Position numbers and translations under genes: made by a program
From: Cedecea sp000277545
Lineage (GTDB): Bacteria; Pseudomonadota; Gammaproteobacteria; Enterobacterales; Enterobacteriaceae
Length of the DNA stretch: 64,000 bases
Assembly: GCA_050847315.1 (NCBI GenBank)
Contig: CP193791.1
Direction: 5' to 3' (one strand)
Notes under the pieces: model-generated
Database searches by the model: none
What the model saw: the letters and a program-made list of their open reading frames with translations, nothing else
Told to the model about the DNA's origin: nothing
In this document: positions 9,125 to 18,612 of the stretch, piece after piece
Numbering within the stretch: position 1 is the first letter of the stretch
Layout of the letters: each line of letters begins with the position of its first letter

Positions 9125-9484
9125 TTATATTCCTGCGAATAATGCAATCAATGCCAATGCCGCAGGCGCTGCCTGCACGTAAAGTATTTTTTTACTGGCT
9201 GTTAAACCACCAAATAAACCAGCAACCAGAACGCAAATAAGGAAAAACAGTTTAAATTCATAGCCGCTGCTCGCCGCCAGAAGTCCATAAAGCAATCCCG
9301 CTGCTAAAAAACCGTTGTACAACCCCTGATTGGCCGCCAGAGTTTTCGACTGTTGAGCAAACTCAGAAGACAACCCAAAAGCCTTTCGCCCCGCCGGTTT
9401 ATCCCAAAGCACCATTTCCAGCACCAGAATATAAAGGTGAATCACGGCCACCAGGCCGATAAGAATATTGGCAATCATAGGCAA
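9125..9484 (-). CDS. DUF1304 family membrane protein
   Basis: A 119-residue protein with four hydrophobic helices (about residues 5-25, 52-72, 76-96, 103-118) and the family pattern LEMVLWDKPAGRKAFGL and NQGLYNGFLAAGLLYG. DUF1304 proteins are small inner-membrane proteins of unknown function. It has its own start with AGGAAT upstream and lies just before fumD on the same strand. Confidence 0.85.
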   Translation of the reverse strand: MPMIANILIGLVAVIHLYILVLEMVLWDKPAGRKAFGLSSEFAQQSKTLAANQGLYNGFLAAGLLYGLLAASSGYEFKLFFLICVLVAGLFGGLTASKKILYVQAAPAALALIALFAGI

Positions 9485-9518
9485 TTCCTGAAAGGGTTAT
9501 TATGTCGCCAGGCACCGG

Positions 9519-9734
9519 CTACACTTCATAGCCCAGCGCCTCGATCACGTGTTCCATCGCTTCGCTGGTCAGCGGGGAACGTTTGATTTTATGGTTAGCC
9601 AGCATGGTTCTGACCACCCCGGCAATCACGATATGTTTAGGTTCCTGCCCAAGATCGCGCATCTCCAGCACCACCTTACCCACCACGCGGCACATCTCCT
9701 GGTACAGCGCTTCATCTTTTGCTTTTTTATCCAT
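9519..9734 (-). CDS. fumD: Fumarase D / YdhZ-family small protein
   Basis: A 71-residue protein whose core MCRVVGKVVLEMRDLGQEPK and the following HIVIAGVVRT are almost the same as E. coli YdhZ, which is reported to have fumarase activity and is named FumD. No known fumarase motif is visible in so small a protein. It is followed 34 bp on by the DUF1304 gene on the same strand and may be co-transcribed. Confidence 0.85.
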   Translation of the reverse strand: MDKKAKDEALYQEMCRVVGKVVLEMRDLGQEPKHIVIAGVVRTMLANHKIKRSPLTSEAMEHVIEALGYEV

Positions 9735-9833
9735 CTCGCCTCCGGCTTATCTGTTTGATCTTACAGTAGCATTTAACGCCATCGACGACTAAAAATAGCA
9801 AAACAATTTTCACGCTTTTTGGAACAGTTCACG

Positions 9834-10265
9834 TTACAGGCTCCCTTCCTGTGGGATGCGTTCCACCAGCATAAACTCTTCAAAAATTAAGGGCATCTCT
9901 TCAGAAAACTCACCAGTTCTTTCAAAAAATATCTGATGCTCTCGCCGCCAGTACGAGAGGCTTAAGTCCCCTTCCCCCTCCTTACGGGCCTGCTCTGCAC
10001 TGACCTGTGAAAATTTAAGAGTCGTTAAAGACAGCGTCTGGATAACACAAACCGGGTCACCGCTGCCGTTAAGAATAATGCTATATCCGCCGGGTACGGG
10101 AGCCTCTTCCCCATTCTCATAGGCAGATGCCGCAGAACATGTCGCTGTTTTGCGGCCCTTCAAAACTAAATCCACCAGCTCGTCGGCCAGCTCAGGCGAA
10201 TCGCCAAATGCCCATACCTGCGCATTGGGATATTTTTTCTGGTATTCAGTCAGTCGCGTAGACAT
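9834..10265 (-). CDS. ASCH-domain protein
   Basis: A 143-residue protein of the ASCH (PUA-like, RNA-binding fold) family. Typical pieces are VWAFGDSPELADELVDLVLK, GRKTATCSA, and VCVIQTLSLTTLKFSQV, with a C-terminal VERIP end. Family members may bind RNA or hydrolyse acetylated nucleosides (E. coli YqfB); the exact role here is unknown. GGAGAGGGAGAA before the ATG at 10265 fixes the start against a longer frame. Confidence 0.8.
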   Translation of the reverse strand: MSTRLTEYQKKYPNAQVWAFGDSPELADELVDLVLKGRKTATCSAASAYENGEEAPVPGGYSIILNGSGDPVCVIQTLSLTTLKFSQVSAEQARKEGEGDLSLSYWRREHQIFFERTGEFSEEMPLIFEEFMLVERIPQEGSL

Positions 10266-10516
10266 GAAGTATTCTCCCTCTCCTTTTGGGATTGAAATAC
10301 AGGCGAAGCCATCAGAATGGATCATCAACCCAGTGTTAGCTGCATTTTAAACAATATATTTGAAGGAATGGCCCGTCAGGGCATCATCGAAAAACGGGTG
10401 TGGACGGGGTAATTTACCAGAGCTGTGACGGAAAACAGGAGATATTTCTGTTTGATGATAAAGATAGGTTCACACAGTATCTTTTTTTCAGCGCATTGTC
10501 GGCAAGTGACTCAACG

Positions 10517-10543
10517 GTGAGAGCCATCTGGCTCTCACTTTTT
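10517..10543 (+). terminator. Orphan rightward terminator
   Basis: A perfect hairpin GTGAGAGCC-ATCT-GGCTCTCAC followed by TTTTT. The 10,266-10,558 gap to its left has no convincing rightward gene, so it may end a small RNA of up to about 180 nt; it also faces the end of the leftward gene at 10559. Confidence 0.6.
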
Positions 10544-10558
10544 AAATTAGCAGCGAGT

Positions 10559-10831
10559 TTAATCCCATTTAAACGTCACGCCAGCCCGGGCGGTACTGTT
10601 GCTGTTATCGCGATCGTATTTAGAATAAGGATCGGACAGCAGCTTTTGGTCACCTTTATCAAGCTTGCCGTACATATTTTGAGGTTTCTTTTCTTCATTA
10701 CTCACACACACATTCCCGTAGCAGCCCGGGTCTTGTTCCGCCTCGGTCCAGACGAGTTCCGAAGCAGGCTTGTTCGCGGCATAGGCGTGGGCGGTTAACA
10801 ACATAGCGCAGATGATAAGCGTCTTATTCAT
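10559..10831 (-). CDS. Small secreted protein with Fur-like box upstream
   Basis: A 90-residue protein with signal peptide MNKTLIICAMLLTAHAYA, then a polar mature part with two close cysteines (GCYGNVCVS) and a C-terminal ARAGVTFKWD that resembles an outer-membrane beta-strand ending in an aromatic-charged pair. I do not recognise the family. The start is the ATG at 10831. Upstream, 16 bp away, TGATAATGATAATCAACTG matches the Fur-box pattern, so iron control is likely. Confidence 0.65.
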   Translation of the reverse strand: MNKTLIICAMLLTAHAYAANKPASELVWTEAEQDPGCYGNVCVSNEEKKPQNMYGKLDKGDQKLLSDPYSKYDRDNSNSTARAGVTFKWD

Positions 10832-10846
10832 AAACAATCCCTTTTA

Positions 10847-10865
10847 TGATAATGATAATCAACTG
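10847..10865 (-). promoter_or_regulatory. Fur-box-like operator
   Basis: TGATAATGATAATCAACTG closely follows the Fur consensus GATAATGATAATCATTATC over its left and central parts. It lies between the likely promoter and start codon of the leftward secreted protein. Confidence 0.6.
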
Positions 10866-10972
10866 CAATTTTAACATCTTCATGTCACTTGAAGACAATC
10901 AGTTTAAAACTGAAGATTATTAGCCAAAGCAGTATAAAAATAGCGTACTAATAGAGGGCCCTGAACACACGT

Positions 10973-11170
10973 TTACCCCAGGATCAGGACATCAACCGCC
11001 CTCTGCACCGCTACGTCATCCAGGCCACTGGCATACAGCTTATGTATCATGTCGGCTATCGACTCCCGCGATAGCGCCTCTTTACGCGCCAGCAGTTGCA
11101 CGACAGCCGCCCCGATCACCTGCAACGTTTCAGGATGAAGCTCCTCGGAGACGTGCTTGTCCTTGTCCAT
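10973..11170 (-). CDS. YmgB/AriR-like small regulator
   Basis: A 65-residue helical protein: ETLQVIGAAVVQLLARKEAL, then SRESIADMIHKLYASGLDDV. The two-helix pattern fits the AriR/YmgB family of biofilm and acid-stress regulators, which dimerise as small alpha-helical proteins; identity is low and the call tentative. GGAG lies five bases before the ATG at 11170; a GTG two codons upstream is possible. It stands alone on the minus strand. Confidence 0.5.
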   Translation of the reverse strand: MDKDKHVSEELHPETLQVIGAAVVQLLARKEALSRESIADMIHKLYASGLDDVAVQRAVDVLILG

Positions 11171-11422
11171 ACTCACTCCATAAATGAAATTCCCTGTCTT
11201 TCTAAACTAGCACAAGAGAACTCAGACAAAACTGGGATCTTTTCCTAATCCCCCGCCCTTTTGCGACGTCGGCAAATAACTCATTGATACAACTCCGTAA
11301 CATTTCGCGGATTTTTTATGTCTGAATTTTACAAGAGGAAAAATGCCCCCTAAATACTGGCCTGTTCAACAGGCCCGGTAGCGATTATCATTAATAAATA
11401 TAGGAGCACGCCAGGGGAAAGT

Positions 11423-11644
11423 ATGCTGCACTTTGATGTCTTTGGTAGGCGTTTGGGCGTAAAGAAAGTCAGTGAACAATGGCTGCTTTATCGCGTTGAT
11501 CCTAACGAGGGCAAATATTCCCGGATTTATGATGTGGTTATCCCGGGATGGCTAACGGAAGAAGAGCTCCCCGGCTGGCTCGGAGATATTTACCATGAAG
11601 CGGCGAGTGAAAAGCATCCGGATGTGCGGCGTACAGATAGCTGA
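11423..11644 (+). CDS. Small hypothetical protein (73 residues)
   Basis: The protein begins MLHFDVFGRRLGVKKVSEQW and continues LLYRVDPNEGKYSRIYDVVIPGWL. It looks like a compact beta-rich domain. Similar short proteins are common in enterobacteria without known function. AGGGGAAAGT lies just before the ATG. It stands alone, with gaps of over 200 bp on both sides that show no other gene. Confidence 0.6.
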   Translation: MLHFDVFGRRLGVKKVSEQWLLYRVDPNEGKYSRIYDVVIPGWLTEEELPGWLGDIYHEAASEKHPDVRRTDS

Positions 11645-11868
11645 AATTGGTCCAGGAAGGATACATTTAGCCGGAACACAAGCCGAAGAAAAAATTATAT
11701 AAACACTCGCTTGTTTCCAGCCCAACATAACAGAAAAATAACATAATCCTTAAACTTCGGCTAAACAGCAATATTTCTAACTATTTGTCTTTGCCAAAGA
11801 TGATTAACAACCTACTGGTAATGTGATTAAATAACACTCCGAGTTATGCATGCGGTTAAGGTCTTCAA

Positions 11869-12753
11869 ATGAATTTTAAAATACATGACAAACTTATTGA
11901 GGAGGCAGAGTCAGCTCAAGGACTGCTTTACAGAATGATTACCGCTTATGTCTGCGGTGCGACAGCAATAATCCTGATTTTAACATTGACAATGGGTAGC
12001 GTCAGCAGACTTAACTTTTATTTCTTTATCAATGCTTGCACCATTTCCCTGCTAACATGGTTCATCAGAAAATCCTTTCATATTAAATCAGAAGAAAAAT
12101 ACATAGCGTCGTTCAGAATTGCGTTATTCCTTCTTTTAAACTCAAGCTTAGCCTCGCTGACTGGTGGAGTGGAAATTTTAGATCGCGATACGACCTCTTT
12201 AATAGCAGCAGTGCTTTATGCACCAGCCATGTTTATTATTGTTCTTTCCTTCAAGAGATTTATTAAGTATATTAATAATAATTATAAAGCTGCGATAGAT
12301 CTTTCATTAACTGACGAACTTACAGGATTACCCAATAGAAGACATCTTAATATGAAGCTAAGGGAGCTTGATGCTAAATATGGCACACTGTGTATTATCG
12401 ACATTGATCACTTCAAAAAAATAAATGATTCTTACGGGCATGATTTTGGCGACATAACGCTTAAAAACATCGGCTTACAGCTGAGTCACTTCCTCTCAAA
12501 GGATATATTCATCTCACGATCAGGCGGCGAGGAATTTGCTGTAATTATTTTTAATAACATGGCTGCTGAAGCCGTTATCAATGAAATAAAAGACTCAGTT
12601 TCATGCAAAGATGGTAACGGAGAGACTATAACTCTCAGCATTGGTGCTGCCGTTAAACAGATGAACAGCTCTTCATCGTATGCTCTGGCCGCAGCGGATA
12701 AAGCATTATATAGGGCCAAGAGAAGCGGCAGAGATCGTATAGTTTATGCATAA
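11869..12753 (+). CDS. Membrane diguanylate cyclase (GGDEF domain)
   Basis: A 294-residue protein. The N-terminal 145 residues hold about four membrane spans with no recognised sensor domain; the C-terminal GGDEF domain starts at SLTDELTGLPNRRHL. It keeps the substrate motif IIDIDHFKKINDSYGHDFGD and the active-site signature GGEEF in SRSGGEEFAVIIF, so it should make cyclic di-GMP. No RxxD inhibitory site is seen at the usual place. The gene is more AT-rich than its neighbours, which suggests transfer. Confidence 0.9.
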   Translation: MNFKIHDKLIEEAESAQGLLYRMITAYVCGATAIILILTLTMGSVSRLNFYFFINACTISLLTWFIRKSFHIKSEEKYIASFRIALFLLLNSSLASLTGGVEILDRDTTSLIAAVLYAPAMFIIVLSFKRFIKYINNNYKAAIDLSLTDELTGLPNRRHLNMKLRELDAKYGTLCIIDIDHFKKINDSYGHDFGDITLKNIGLQLSHFLSKDIFISRSGGEEFAVIIFNNMAAEAVINEIKDSVSCKDGNGETITLSIGAAVKQMNSSSSYALAAADKALYRAKRSGRDRIVYA

Positions 12754-12903
12754 TGAGCCACAAGTCGCAGAAATTTTCTGGCAAACCATGAAAACGTTAT
12801 CAAATAGTCGATCCGACAACAGTATGGAGAATACGCTGCAGCTATGAACGAGAAAGAGAGATTATGTGTTTAGAGGCTCATTGATTCCTGCGGCTTTTCA
12901 AGC

Positions 12904-13812
12904 TTAACTTATATGATTTAATTCCTGATGCATAAAATCAATCAGCGCTCTTATTTTACCGGGCAAATAGCGCCGATCGGAATAAAGGGCGAACAGTTGT
13001 AATGGGGCTGCCGAGTGTTCGAACTCAATTTCGATTAACCGGCCATCGTCAATCCAGGGCTGGCAGGCTTGCTTCGCCAGAATGGCAAACCCGACACCTG
13101 CTACCGCCGCTCGCCCTGCCATCTCTCCGCTGTTGACCCGATAATGACCTTTCACCCTGATAGTCTCGAATCCTCCCTTTTTATTGACGAACTGCCAGGG
13201 CGCGCCTTTCAGCGCACTGACCGTTGTAATACAGGGTAATTCTTCAAATTGCTGTATGCGTTCGGGCGTACCATAGCGCTGAATGAGGGCCGGGGCTGCA
13301 ACAACCGTACAAGGGATAGTCAACAGGTGGCGGGCAATGTAGTCACTGTCATCCAACTTGCCGCGGCTAACAATGATAGCTAAATCCAGATCGTCGCGCA
13401 GAGATTCCAACCCGGACAAATTTGTGACACAGCTGATTTCCAGGTCCGGGTGTCGGCAGGCGAAATCGGCAATAACAGCCCCCAGCAATGCAGGACCTAG
13501 TTCATTAGGAATACACAGGCGCAGCGGGCCCTTGAGTTGCACTTGCCGCAAAGTTAATTCTGTCTCAGTTTGCTCGAGCGCCTCCACCAATGGCTTCGCG
13601 CGGGTATAAAGCAAGTGCCCAGCCTGAGTGAGTTTCATATGCCGGGTGCTGCGCTCAATGAGCTGCAGATTCAGTTTTTCTTCTAACTGAGAGATACAGC
13701 GACTCACGTTGGATGTCGGCATCTCAAGCACTTTTGATGCCCCAACAAAACTTTCTTTTTCAACCACGGCAATGAACACTTTCAGGGTATTAAAATCAAG
13801 CGCCGGACGCAT
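12904..13812 (-). CDS. LysR-family transcriptional regulator
   Basis: 302 residues. The helix-turn-helix is KESFVGASKVLEMPTSNVSR (about residues 19-38), followed by QLIERSTRHMKLTQAG; the remainder is the usual effector domain. It is divergent from the MFS transporter at 13915 with 102 bp between them, so it probably controls that transporter in response to its substrate. Confidence 0.85.
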   Translation of the reverse strand: MRPALDFNTLKVFIAVVEKESFVGASKVLEMPTSNVSRCISQLEEKLNLQLIERSTRHMKLTQAGHLLYTRAKPLVEALEQTETELTLRQVQLKGPLRLCIPNELGPALLGAVIADFACRHPDLEISCVTNLSGLESLRDDLDLAIIVSRGKLDDSDYIARHLLTIPCTVVAAPALIQRYGTPERIQQFEELPCITTVSALKGAPWQFVNKKGGFETIRVKGHYRVNSGEMAGRAAVAGVGFAILAKQACQPWIDDGRLIEIEFEHSAAPLQLFALYSDRRYLPGKIRALIDFMHQELNHIS

Positions 13813-13914
13813 CCGTTATCCCATAAATGATAATAATAAGTGCCATTTTTACCACCTAATCACCAGTATTGATAGCCGTTAAACTCAGGCATCTTTCACT
13901 CACAGGCGCCTGCT

Positions 13915-15123
13915 ATGCCACCGGTTACACAGACATTTAACGATAAATCCCTTATGCCGATAGCGCTTATCATGGCTTTTATCCAGTTCACTAACGCGCT
14001 GGAATACATGATGTTCAACCCTGTTTTTGCTTTTATGGCTGCTGATTTCTTAGTTCCCGTCTCGTTCTCAGGCTATGTCTCCGGGATGTATACCTCCGGG
14101 GCCGTCCTGTCGGGCATTATTGCCTTTTACTGGATCGGTCATTTCAACAAGAAACGTTTTTTAATCGCCAATATGGCGCTGCTGGGCCTGCTGACGTTTT
14201 TGACTACTTTCACCGCCAGTTTTAACCTTCTGCTGGCGTTGCGATTCTGTGCGGGCCTGGTGGGAGGGACGACAATGGGAGTGGGGATTAGCATATTGAT
14301 CAATCACGCCCCGGCTAACTTGCGCGGAAAAATGCTGGCAACGGTGATTGCGTCATATTCGATAGTAAGCATTGCAGGCATGCCCACGATATTATTTCTG
14401 TGTACTCATTATGGCTGGCATGCCGCTTTGTGGTTAATCAGTACCCTGTGTTTATTAACCTTGCCACTTATTGTCTTCTTTATCCCTCGGGATCAGGTCT
14501 CCTGTGACACGCCCCCCGCTCTGCCCCTCGATAGAAATACTCTCCTGTTCGCTTCGGGTAATGCGCTGGTGCAGTTTAGCCCGATGCTGGTCATCCCGGT
14601 TCTGGTGCCATTAATGACCCGGCAGTTGGGTGCTTCACTGGAGCAGTTGTCCTGGCTGTTCTTCGCCGGAGGCATTGCCGGATACCTGTCTAGCAAAATG
14701 ACTGGCGCATTAACTTCTCGTTTTTCTGCTTCGAGTCTGGCTACTGGCGCAACCCTCATTTTTATACTGAGTTTGCTAATTCCCGCTCTGGGCTATCCGC
14801 ATTCGGCGTTATTTATTATTTTATTTCTCGGGGCATCATACAGCCGCCTGGTTTCATCCTCGGCGCTTACCATTCAGTTTCCAGATAACGGGCAACGGGC
14901 GGGATTCGCTTCCCTGCAGACATCAATCATGTACCTGATGACTACTGCCGCATTTTTCCTGACAGCCTTTCTCTTACCCACTGATGAAATAGCGCCCCAG
15001 AATATGAATATGTTGCTGGTGCTATGTGCCATTTCCGCATCAGGGTTTCCAGTTATCGTTATTATTCTGCAAAAGAAACTGGCTAAACGGACGATTCAGG
15101 CTGAGCGCCTTATTAGTGATTAG
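13915..15123 (+). CDS. MFS transporter (DHA1/AraJ-like)
   Basis: 402 residues with about 12 predicted membrane spans and the first-loop pattern of sugar/drug efflux MFS proteins (GLVGGTTMGVGISILINHAP in span 4-5 region). Substrate not readable. It is divergent from a LysR regulator. The two probably form a small inducible efflux unit. Confidence 0.8.
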   Translation: MPPVTQTFNDKSLMPIALIMAFIQFTNALEYMMFNPVFAFMAADFLVPVSFSGYVSGMYTSGAVLSGIIAFYWIGHFNKKRFLIANMALLGLLTFLTTFTASFNLLLALRFCAGLVGGTTMGVGISILINHAPANLRGKMLATVIASYSIVSIAGMPTILFLCTHYGWHAALWLISTLCLLTLPLIVFFIPRDQVSCDTPPALPLDRNTLLFASGNALVQFSPMLVIPVLVPLMTRQLGASLEQLSWLFFAGGIAGYLSSKMTGALTSRFSASSLATGATLIFILSLLIPALGYPHSALFIILFLGASYSRLVSSSALTIQFPDNGQRAGFASLQTSIMYLMTTAAFFLTAFLLPTDEIAPQNMNMLLVLCAISASGFPVIVIILQKKLAKRTIQAERLISD

Positions 15124-15201
15124 ATTAGCGGCTGATTGCGTGCGATGCGGACGGGCGTGAACCAGAGGGACTCCGCAATGTGAAACGCGGGCGTTCCTTC
15201 T

Positions 15202-15411
15202 CTAGAATGAATGTCTGCGCCTCCACTCATCAACGACATCACCCAAATTTTTGGGCACGCCATTTCGTATCCATGCCATAAATTCACGATCAAACCGAAA
15301 ATGCGGCCCACACTCACCCATCATGAAACGGCGAACGTTTTGTGTATTTTTGTAGTTTTTATCCACTACAGTCGAGCGTGTTAATACCGCACTGTGCCAG
15401 TCGATGTTCAC
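15202..15411 (-). CDS. DUF6434-type small protein
   Basis: A 69-residue protein with the pattern TVVDKNYKNTQNVRRFMMGE followed by FDREFMAWIRNGVPKNLGDV, which I recognise as the C-terminal DUF6434 domain, often linked to SAP-like DNA-binding domains; here it stands alone. It starts with GTG seven bases after a CAGGAG site. The gene upstream on the same strand stops four bases before, so they form a pair. Confidence 0.6.
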   Translation of the reverse strand: MNIDWHSAVLTRSTVVDKNYKNTQNVRRFMMGECGPHFRFDREFMAWIRNGVPKNLGDVVDEWRRRHSF

Positions 15412-15415
15412 TTAT

Positions 15416-15694
15416 TTACTCCTGTAATAAGCAACCGATAGTGGCGTTAAACTTAGCACATTGGCGCTTAAATGCTGCGCCAGAGATGCACCGGGCCTCG
15501 TAAGAGGCGTCAACATAATGAACATCCACGGCATCTCCATCTGTGGTGTAAGGTTTAACAAACCGACATTGCTCCCTGCCCGTTGTATCTAATACCGTGG
15601 TCTGGTCGCTGGATGTCATTTGACAGACAGAAATTGGCAATTTTATAATCGGCCCACTTTCACGTCTCTTTAGAGGTATTCGTCCAATGCGCAA
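15416..15694 (-). CDS. Hypothetical protein upstream of DUF6434 gene
   Basis: Up to 92 residues; the start is uncertain (TTG at 15694, or ATG at 15619 giving MTSSDQTTVLDTTGREQCRF). Five cysteines (EQCR, EARC, RQC, IGC and SVC) hint at disulfides or a metal site. No family recognised. It is directly followed by the DUF6434 gene. Confidence 0.4.
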   Translation of the reverse strand: MRIGRIPLKRRESGPIIKLPISVCQMTSSDQTTVLDTTGREQCRFVKPYTTDGDAVDVHYVDASYEARCISGAAFKRQCAKFNATIGCLLQE

Positions 15695-15775
15695 TTAATG
15701 CCCACCGTCATCTTTGACGGCCTTTATGCAGTTTCCCTCGGGGCTGTTTTGGTGCATTAATTTCAGGATTATCGC

Positions 15776-17389
15776 ATGACGAATTCTATTCTTACGCTCG
15801 ATCGCGTTTCATTTGTATTGCCTGATGGCAAACGCCTTTTCTCAGATCTCACTGAACAATTTGACCACCGACATACTGCTCTGGTCGGTAGAAATGGCGT
15901 GGGTAAAAGCCTGCTGGCTAAAATTCTTTCAGGCCAGGTGGCGCCGACTTCCGGCCAGTGTAGTTGCTCAGGTCGTGTCAGATATCTGGCGCAGCATCTG
16001 ACCCCGCACCATTATCATAGCGTGGCGATGCTTGCGGGAGTCGACAGCCAGTTAGCCGCGCTAGATCGCATTGAAGCAGGCAGCACCGACCCGACTGATT
16101 TTGACCTTGTGGGTGATAATTGGGACCTTCGCCAGCGGCTGCAGGCGCAGTTAGAGTCCGCGGGATTGGGTTATCTTTCGCCGGGTTCAGCGGTCAATCA
16201 GCTGAGTGGCGGAGAAGCCATGCGGGTAGCACTGATCGGCGCGATGCTATCTGAGGCAGATTTTCTTATCCTTGATGAGCCTACCAACCATCTGGATGCC
16301 GCCAGCCGACTGACGCTGATGCGGCAGTTGCACCAATGGCCCCGTGGTCTTTTGCTCATCAGTCATGACCGGACGTTGCTGCAGCAGATGGAGCGAATGG
16401 TCGAACTATCGTCGCTCGGTTTACGCAGCTACGGCGGCAACTATGATTTTTACCAGCAAATGAAAGCGCAGGAGACTGCCTCCGCCACGCAAAACCTGGA
16501 ACGCCTCAAAACCGAGCGTAAGCGCGAAGAGCAGGTGCTGCGTGAACAACGCGCACGACTTGAAAAACGCGGATCCCGGGGTACCCGGCAGGGTAAGAAT
16601 GCGAATCAGGCAAAAATATTGCTGGGCCGTCAAAAAGGCCGGAGTGAGACTTCAGCAGGAAAACGGATAAAGCAGCAAACCCAAGCGCGGGCGTTGCTCA
16701 GCCAGCAGGTGCAGCAAGCCATAAAGCAAATTGAGGTATCTACGCACATCGCCATGCACATCACCTCTACATTCGGGGCATTACCGCAGAAGGTCGCCAC
16801 CCTTGACGAGGCCGTTTTACCTTTTGTTCCTGCCTCTTTTCGCGAGATAACGCTGACCATTAACGGCGGGCAACGGATCGGTGTTGTCGGTTCCAACGGA
16901 TGCGGTAAATCAACATTATTAAAAACCTTAGCGGGTCTGTTGCCGTCAGTGTCTGGTCATCGTGAGGTCTGGGCTAAAACCGCTTATCTTGACCAGCAGA
17001 TGTCCATTTTGGATCGGCAAAAAACGGCACTTGAGCAACTTCTGGCGGTGAACTCTCAGGTGGGGGAATCCCAACTGCGTATGCAACTTGCCCAGCTTGG
17101 GCTGGATGCATCTCGTGTGTCATTACCCTGTGGCGAACTTAGCGGCGGGGAACAACTTAAAGCTGCGCTGGCAATGCTAATTTATGCTGACTCGCCCGCC
17201 AGCTTTTTATTGCTCGATGAACCGAGTAATCATCTGGATATTGTATCCCTGCATACGCTGGAATCTTTCCTCAATCAGTATCAGGGCACCCTGATGGTGG
17301 TGTCACACGATGAGGTGTTTCTCAGCCAGATTGAGCTAACGCATTGGCTGGTTGCGGGGGATAGGGGTTGGGAATTATCCCCCTGTTAG
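15776..17389 (+). CDS. ABC-F family ATPase
   Basis: 537 residues with two nucleotide-binding domains and no membrane segment. Domain 1: Walker A GRNGVGKS (about residue 38), signature LSGGE, Walker B LILDEPTNHLD. Domain 2: Walker A GSNGCGKST (about 369), signature LSGGE, Walker B LLLDEPSNHLD. The linker (about 230-310) is basic and coiled, as in ABC-F proteins that act on the ribosome, some of which protect against antibiotics. It could be a resistance-type or housekeeping factor; the sequence alone does not decide. Confidence 0.85.
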   Translation: MTNSILTLDRVSFVLPDGKRLFSDLTEQFDHRHTALVGRNGVGKSLLAKILSGQVAPTSGQCSCSGRVRYLAQHLTPHHYHSVAMLAGVDSQLAALDRIEAGSTDPTDFDLVGDNWDLRQRLQAQLESAGLGYLSPGSAVNQLSGGEAMRVALIGAMLSEADFLILDEPTNHLDAASRLTLMRQLHQWPRGLLLISHDRTLLQQMERMVELSSLGLRSYGGNYDFYQQMKAQETASATQNLERLKTERKREEQVLREQRARLEKRGSRGTRQGKNANQAKILLGRQKGRSETSAGKRIKQQTQARALLSQQVQQAIKQIEVSTHIAMHITSTFGALPQKVATLDEAVLPFVPASFREITLTINGGQRIGVVGSNGCGKSTLLKTLAGLLPSVSGHREVWAKTAYLDQQMSILDRQKTALEQLLAVNSQVGESQLRMQLAQLGLDASRVSLPCGELSGGEQLKAALAMLIYADSPASFLLLDEPSNHLDIVSLHTLESFLNQYQGTLMVVSHDEVFLSQIELTHWLVAGDRGWELSPC

Positions 17390-17514
17390 CAGGTTGAATG
17401 ATCTTATGGCTCATGCAATTTCAAACAGAATCTAGTGAAATACCTATTTGGGCTGCATAAGCAGAAGTGAGCTATATCTACTCCTGGCACTTGGCGGACG
17501 AGCCAATGAAGCTG

Positions 17515-17544
17515 AAGGTCCGGTGTGAGCGAGGAGCGGAAGTT
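17515..17544. repeat. Dispersed palindromic repeat, copy 1
   Basis: AAGGTCCGGTGTGAGCGAGG and then AGCGGAAGTT. The arms (GTCCG / CGGA) pair imperfectly around GTGAGCGAG. Preceded by ATAAGCAGAAGTG and CTCCTGGCAC, which recur near 19,350. Related copies lie near 18,498, 19,345, 21,550, 22,900 and 53,056. Confidence 0.65.
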
Positions 17545-17824
17545 AGTCAATTATTTCCGATGGCTTTTCATTCTCGGGCGACCAATATCCACCGCTACCA
17601 TGGTAAGTTTCAGCACCTAATACAAACTTAGTTCCACAGTGCCTACAAACAAAATGGTAATCGACGATATCGCCCCATATCATCTTTTCAGCACACTCTT
17701 GAAAGCTGTATTGATTCCTGTCATCCGTTGCATCAATTTCGGCCAGAACCCCTTCGCTGAGCGCATGCTTTGCAATACGGATTGCTTTACGTAATTGTTC
17801 AGGTTGGCGGATAACGTATTTAAC

Positions 17825-17836
<12 letters not shown>
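17543..17836 (-). CDS. Zinc-ribbon-like hypothetical protein, 5' end replaced by IS fragment
   Basis: Up to 97 residues. The C-terminal half contains FVCRHCGTKFVLGAETYHGS, where CxxC followed by a His-rich turn suggests a metal-binding ribbon. No named family is recognised. The only start available is a TTG inside the terminal repeat of the adjoining IS remnant (which begins at about 17825), so the native N-terminus was probably cut off by the insertion. Confidence 0.5.
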
Positions 17837-18060
<224 letters not shown>

Positions 18061-18265
18061 TAGCCATATCCAATTCTGACACTAAATCCCCCGCATAGCA
18101 TCAGGCGGTTATGAGCGAACAGTGGACACTATTGCCAACTTCAGCTTTTGCCGTTTACGAAATTGCGCTTACGGTGTTTCCCGGTTGAAGCTAGCGAGAA
18201 ACATCGTTATTTTTCTTATCGCATAATGCTTATATGGGGAGTAATTTAGGCTAAAGGAGGAATCA

Positions 18266-18487
18266 ATGTCACATTCGTCATCAAGAAGAAAAGTTCTAGC
18301 CGCAGAAGGCCTTCTTACGCATAGAGCGTCACACGCACGGAGTTGCGCTAACCATGTTGCGAATAGATTGGGCATAACCCGCAGGGAGATATTGATGAAG
18401 GTTGAGAAAGATACAGGGGCGAGTTTGGTATCGCCACTTACAGAAGATGAGTTAATGAAAGCGTTTCATTATATGGAAAACCTTTAG
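18266..18487 (+). CDS. Small hypothetical protein (73 residues)
   Basis: The protein begins MSHSSSRRKVLAAEGLLTHR and is basic and helical; RLGITRREILMKVEKDTG could be a short helix-turn-helix. AAAGGAGGAATCA before the ATG is an excellent ribosome binding site, the best reason to call it. It sits alone among repeats. No named family recognised. Confidence 0.55.
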   Translation: MSHSSSRRKVLAAEGLLTHRASHARSCANHVANRLGITRREILMKVEKDTGASLVSPLTEDELMKAFHYMENL

Positions 18488-18497
18488 GAGCGACTCC

Positions 18498-18518
18498 TGT
18501 GAGCGAGGAGCGGAAGTT
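18498..18518. repeat. Dispersed palindromic repeat, copy 2
   Basis: CTGTGAGCGAGGAGCGGAAG, matching the right half of copy 1. It follows the stop codon of the small gene at 18266-18487. Confidence 0.6.
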
Positions 18519-18612
18519 CGCAATTGTTCTCACGACTGGTTAAGGAATTACTAACATCACGATGTATCAATTAACTAGGTTAAGGTCACACCTTTCAGGA
18601 TACTGGAAAAAA

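Noticed and set aside
15120..15317. 65-residue minus-strand frame after the MFS gene
   Set aside because: Overlaps the better supported DUF6434 gene in another frame.
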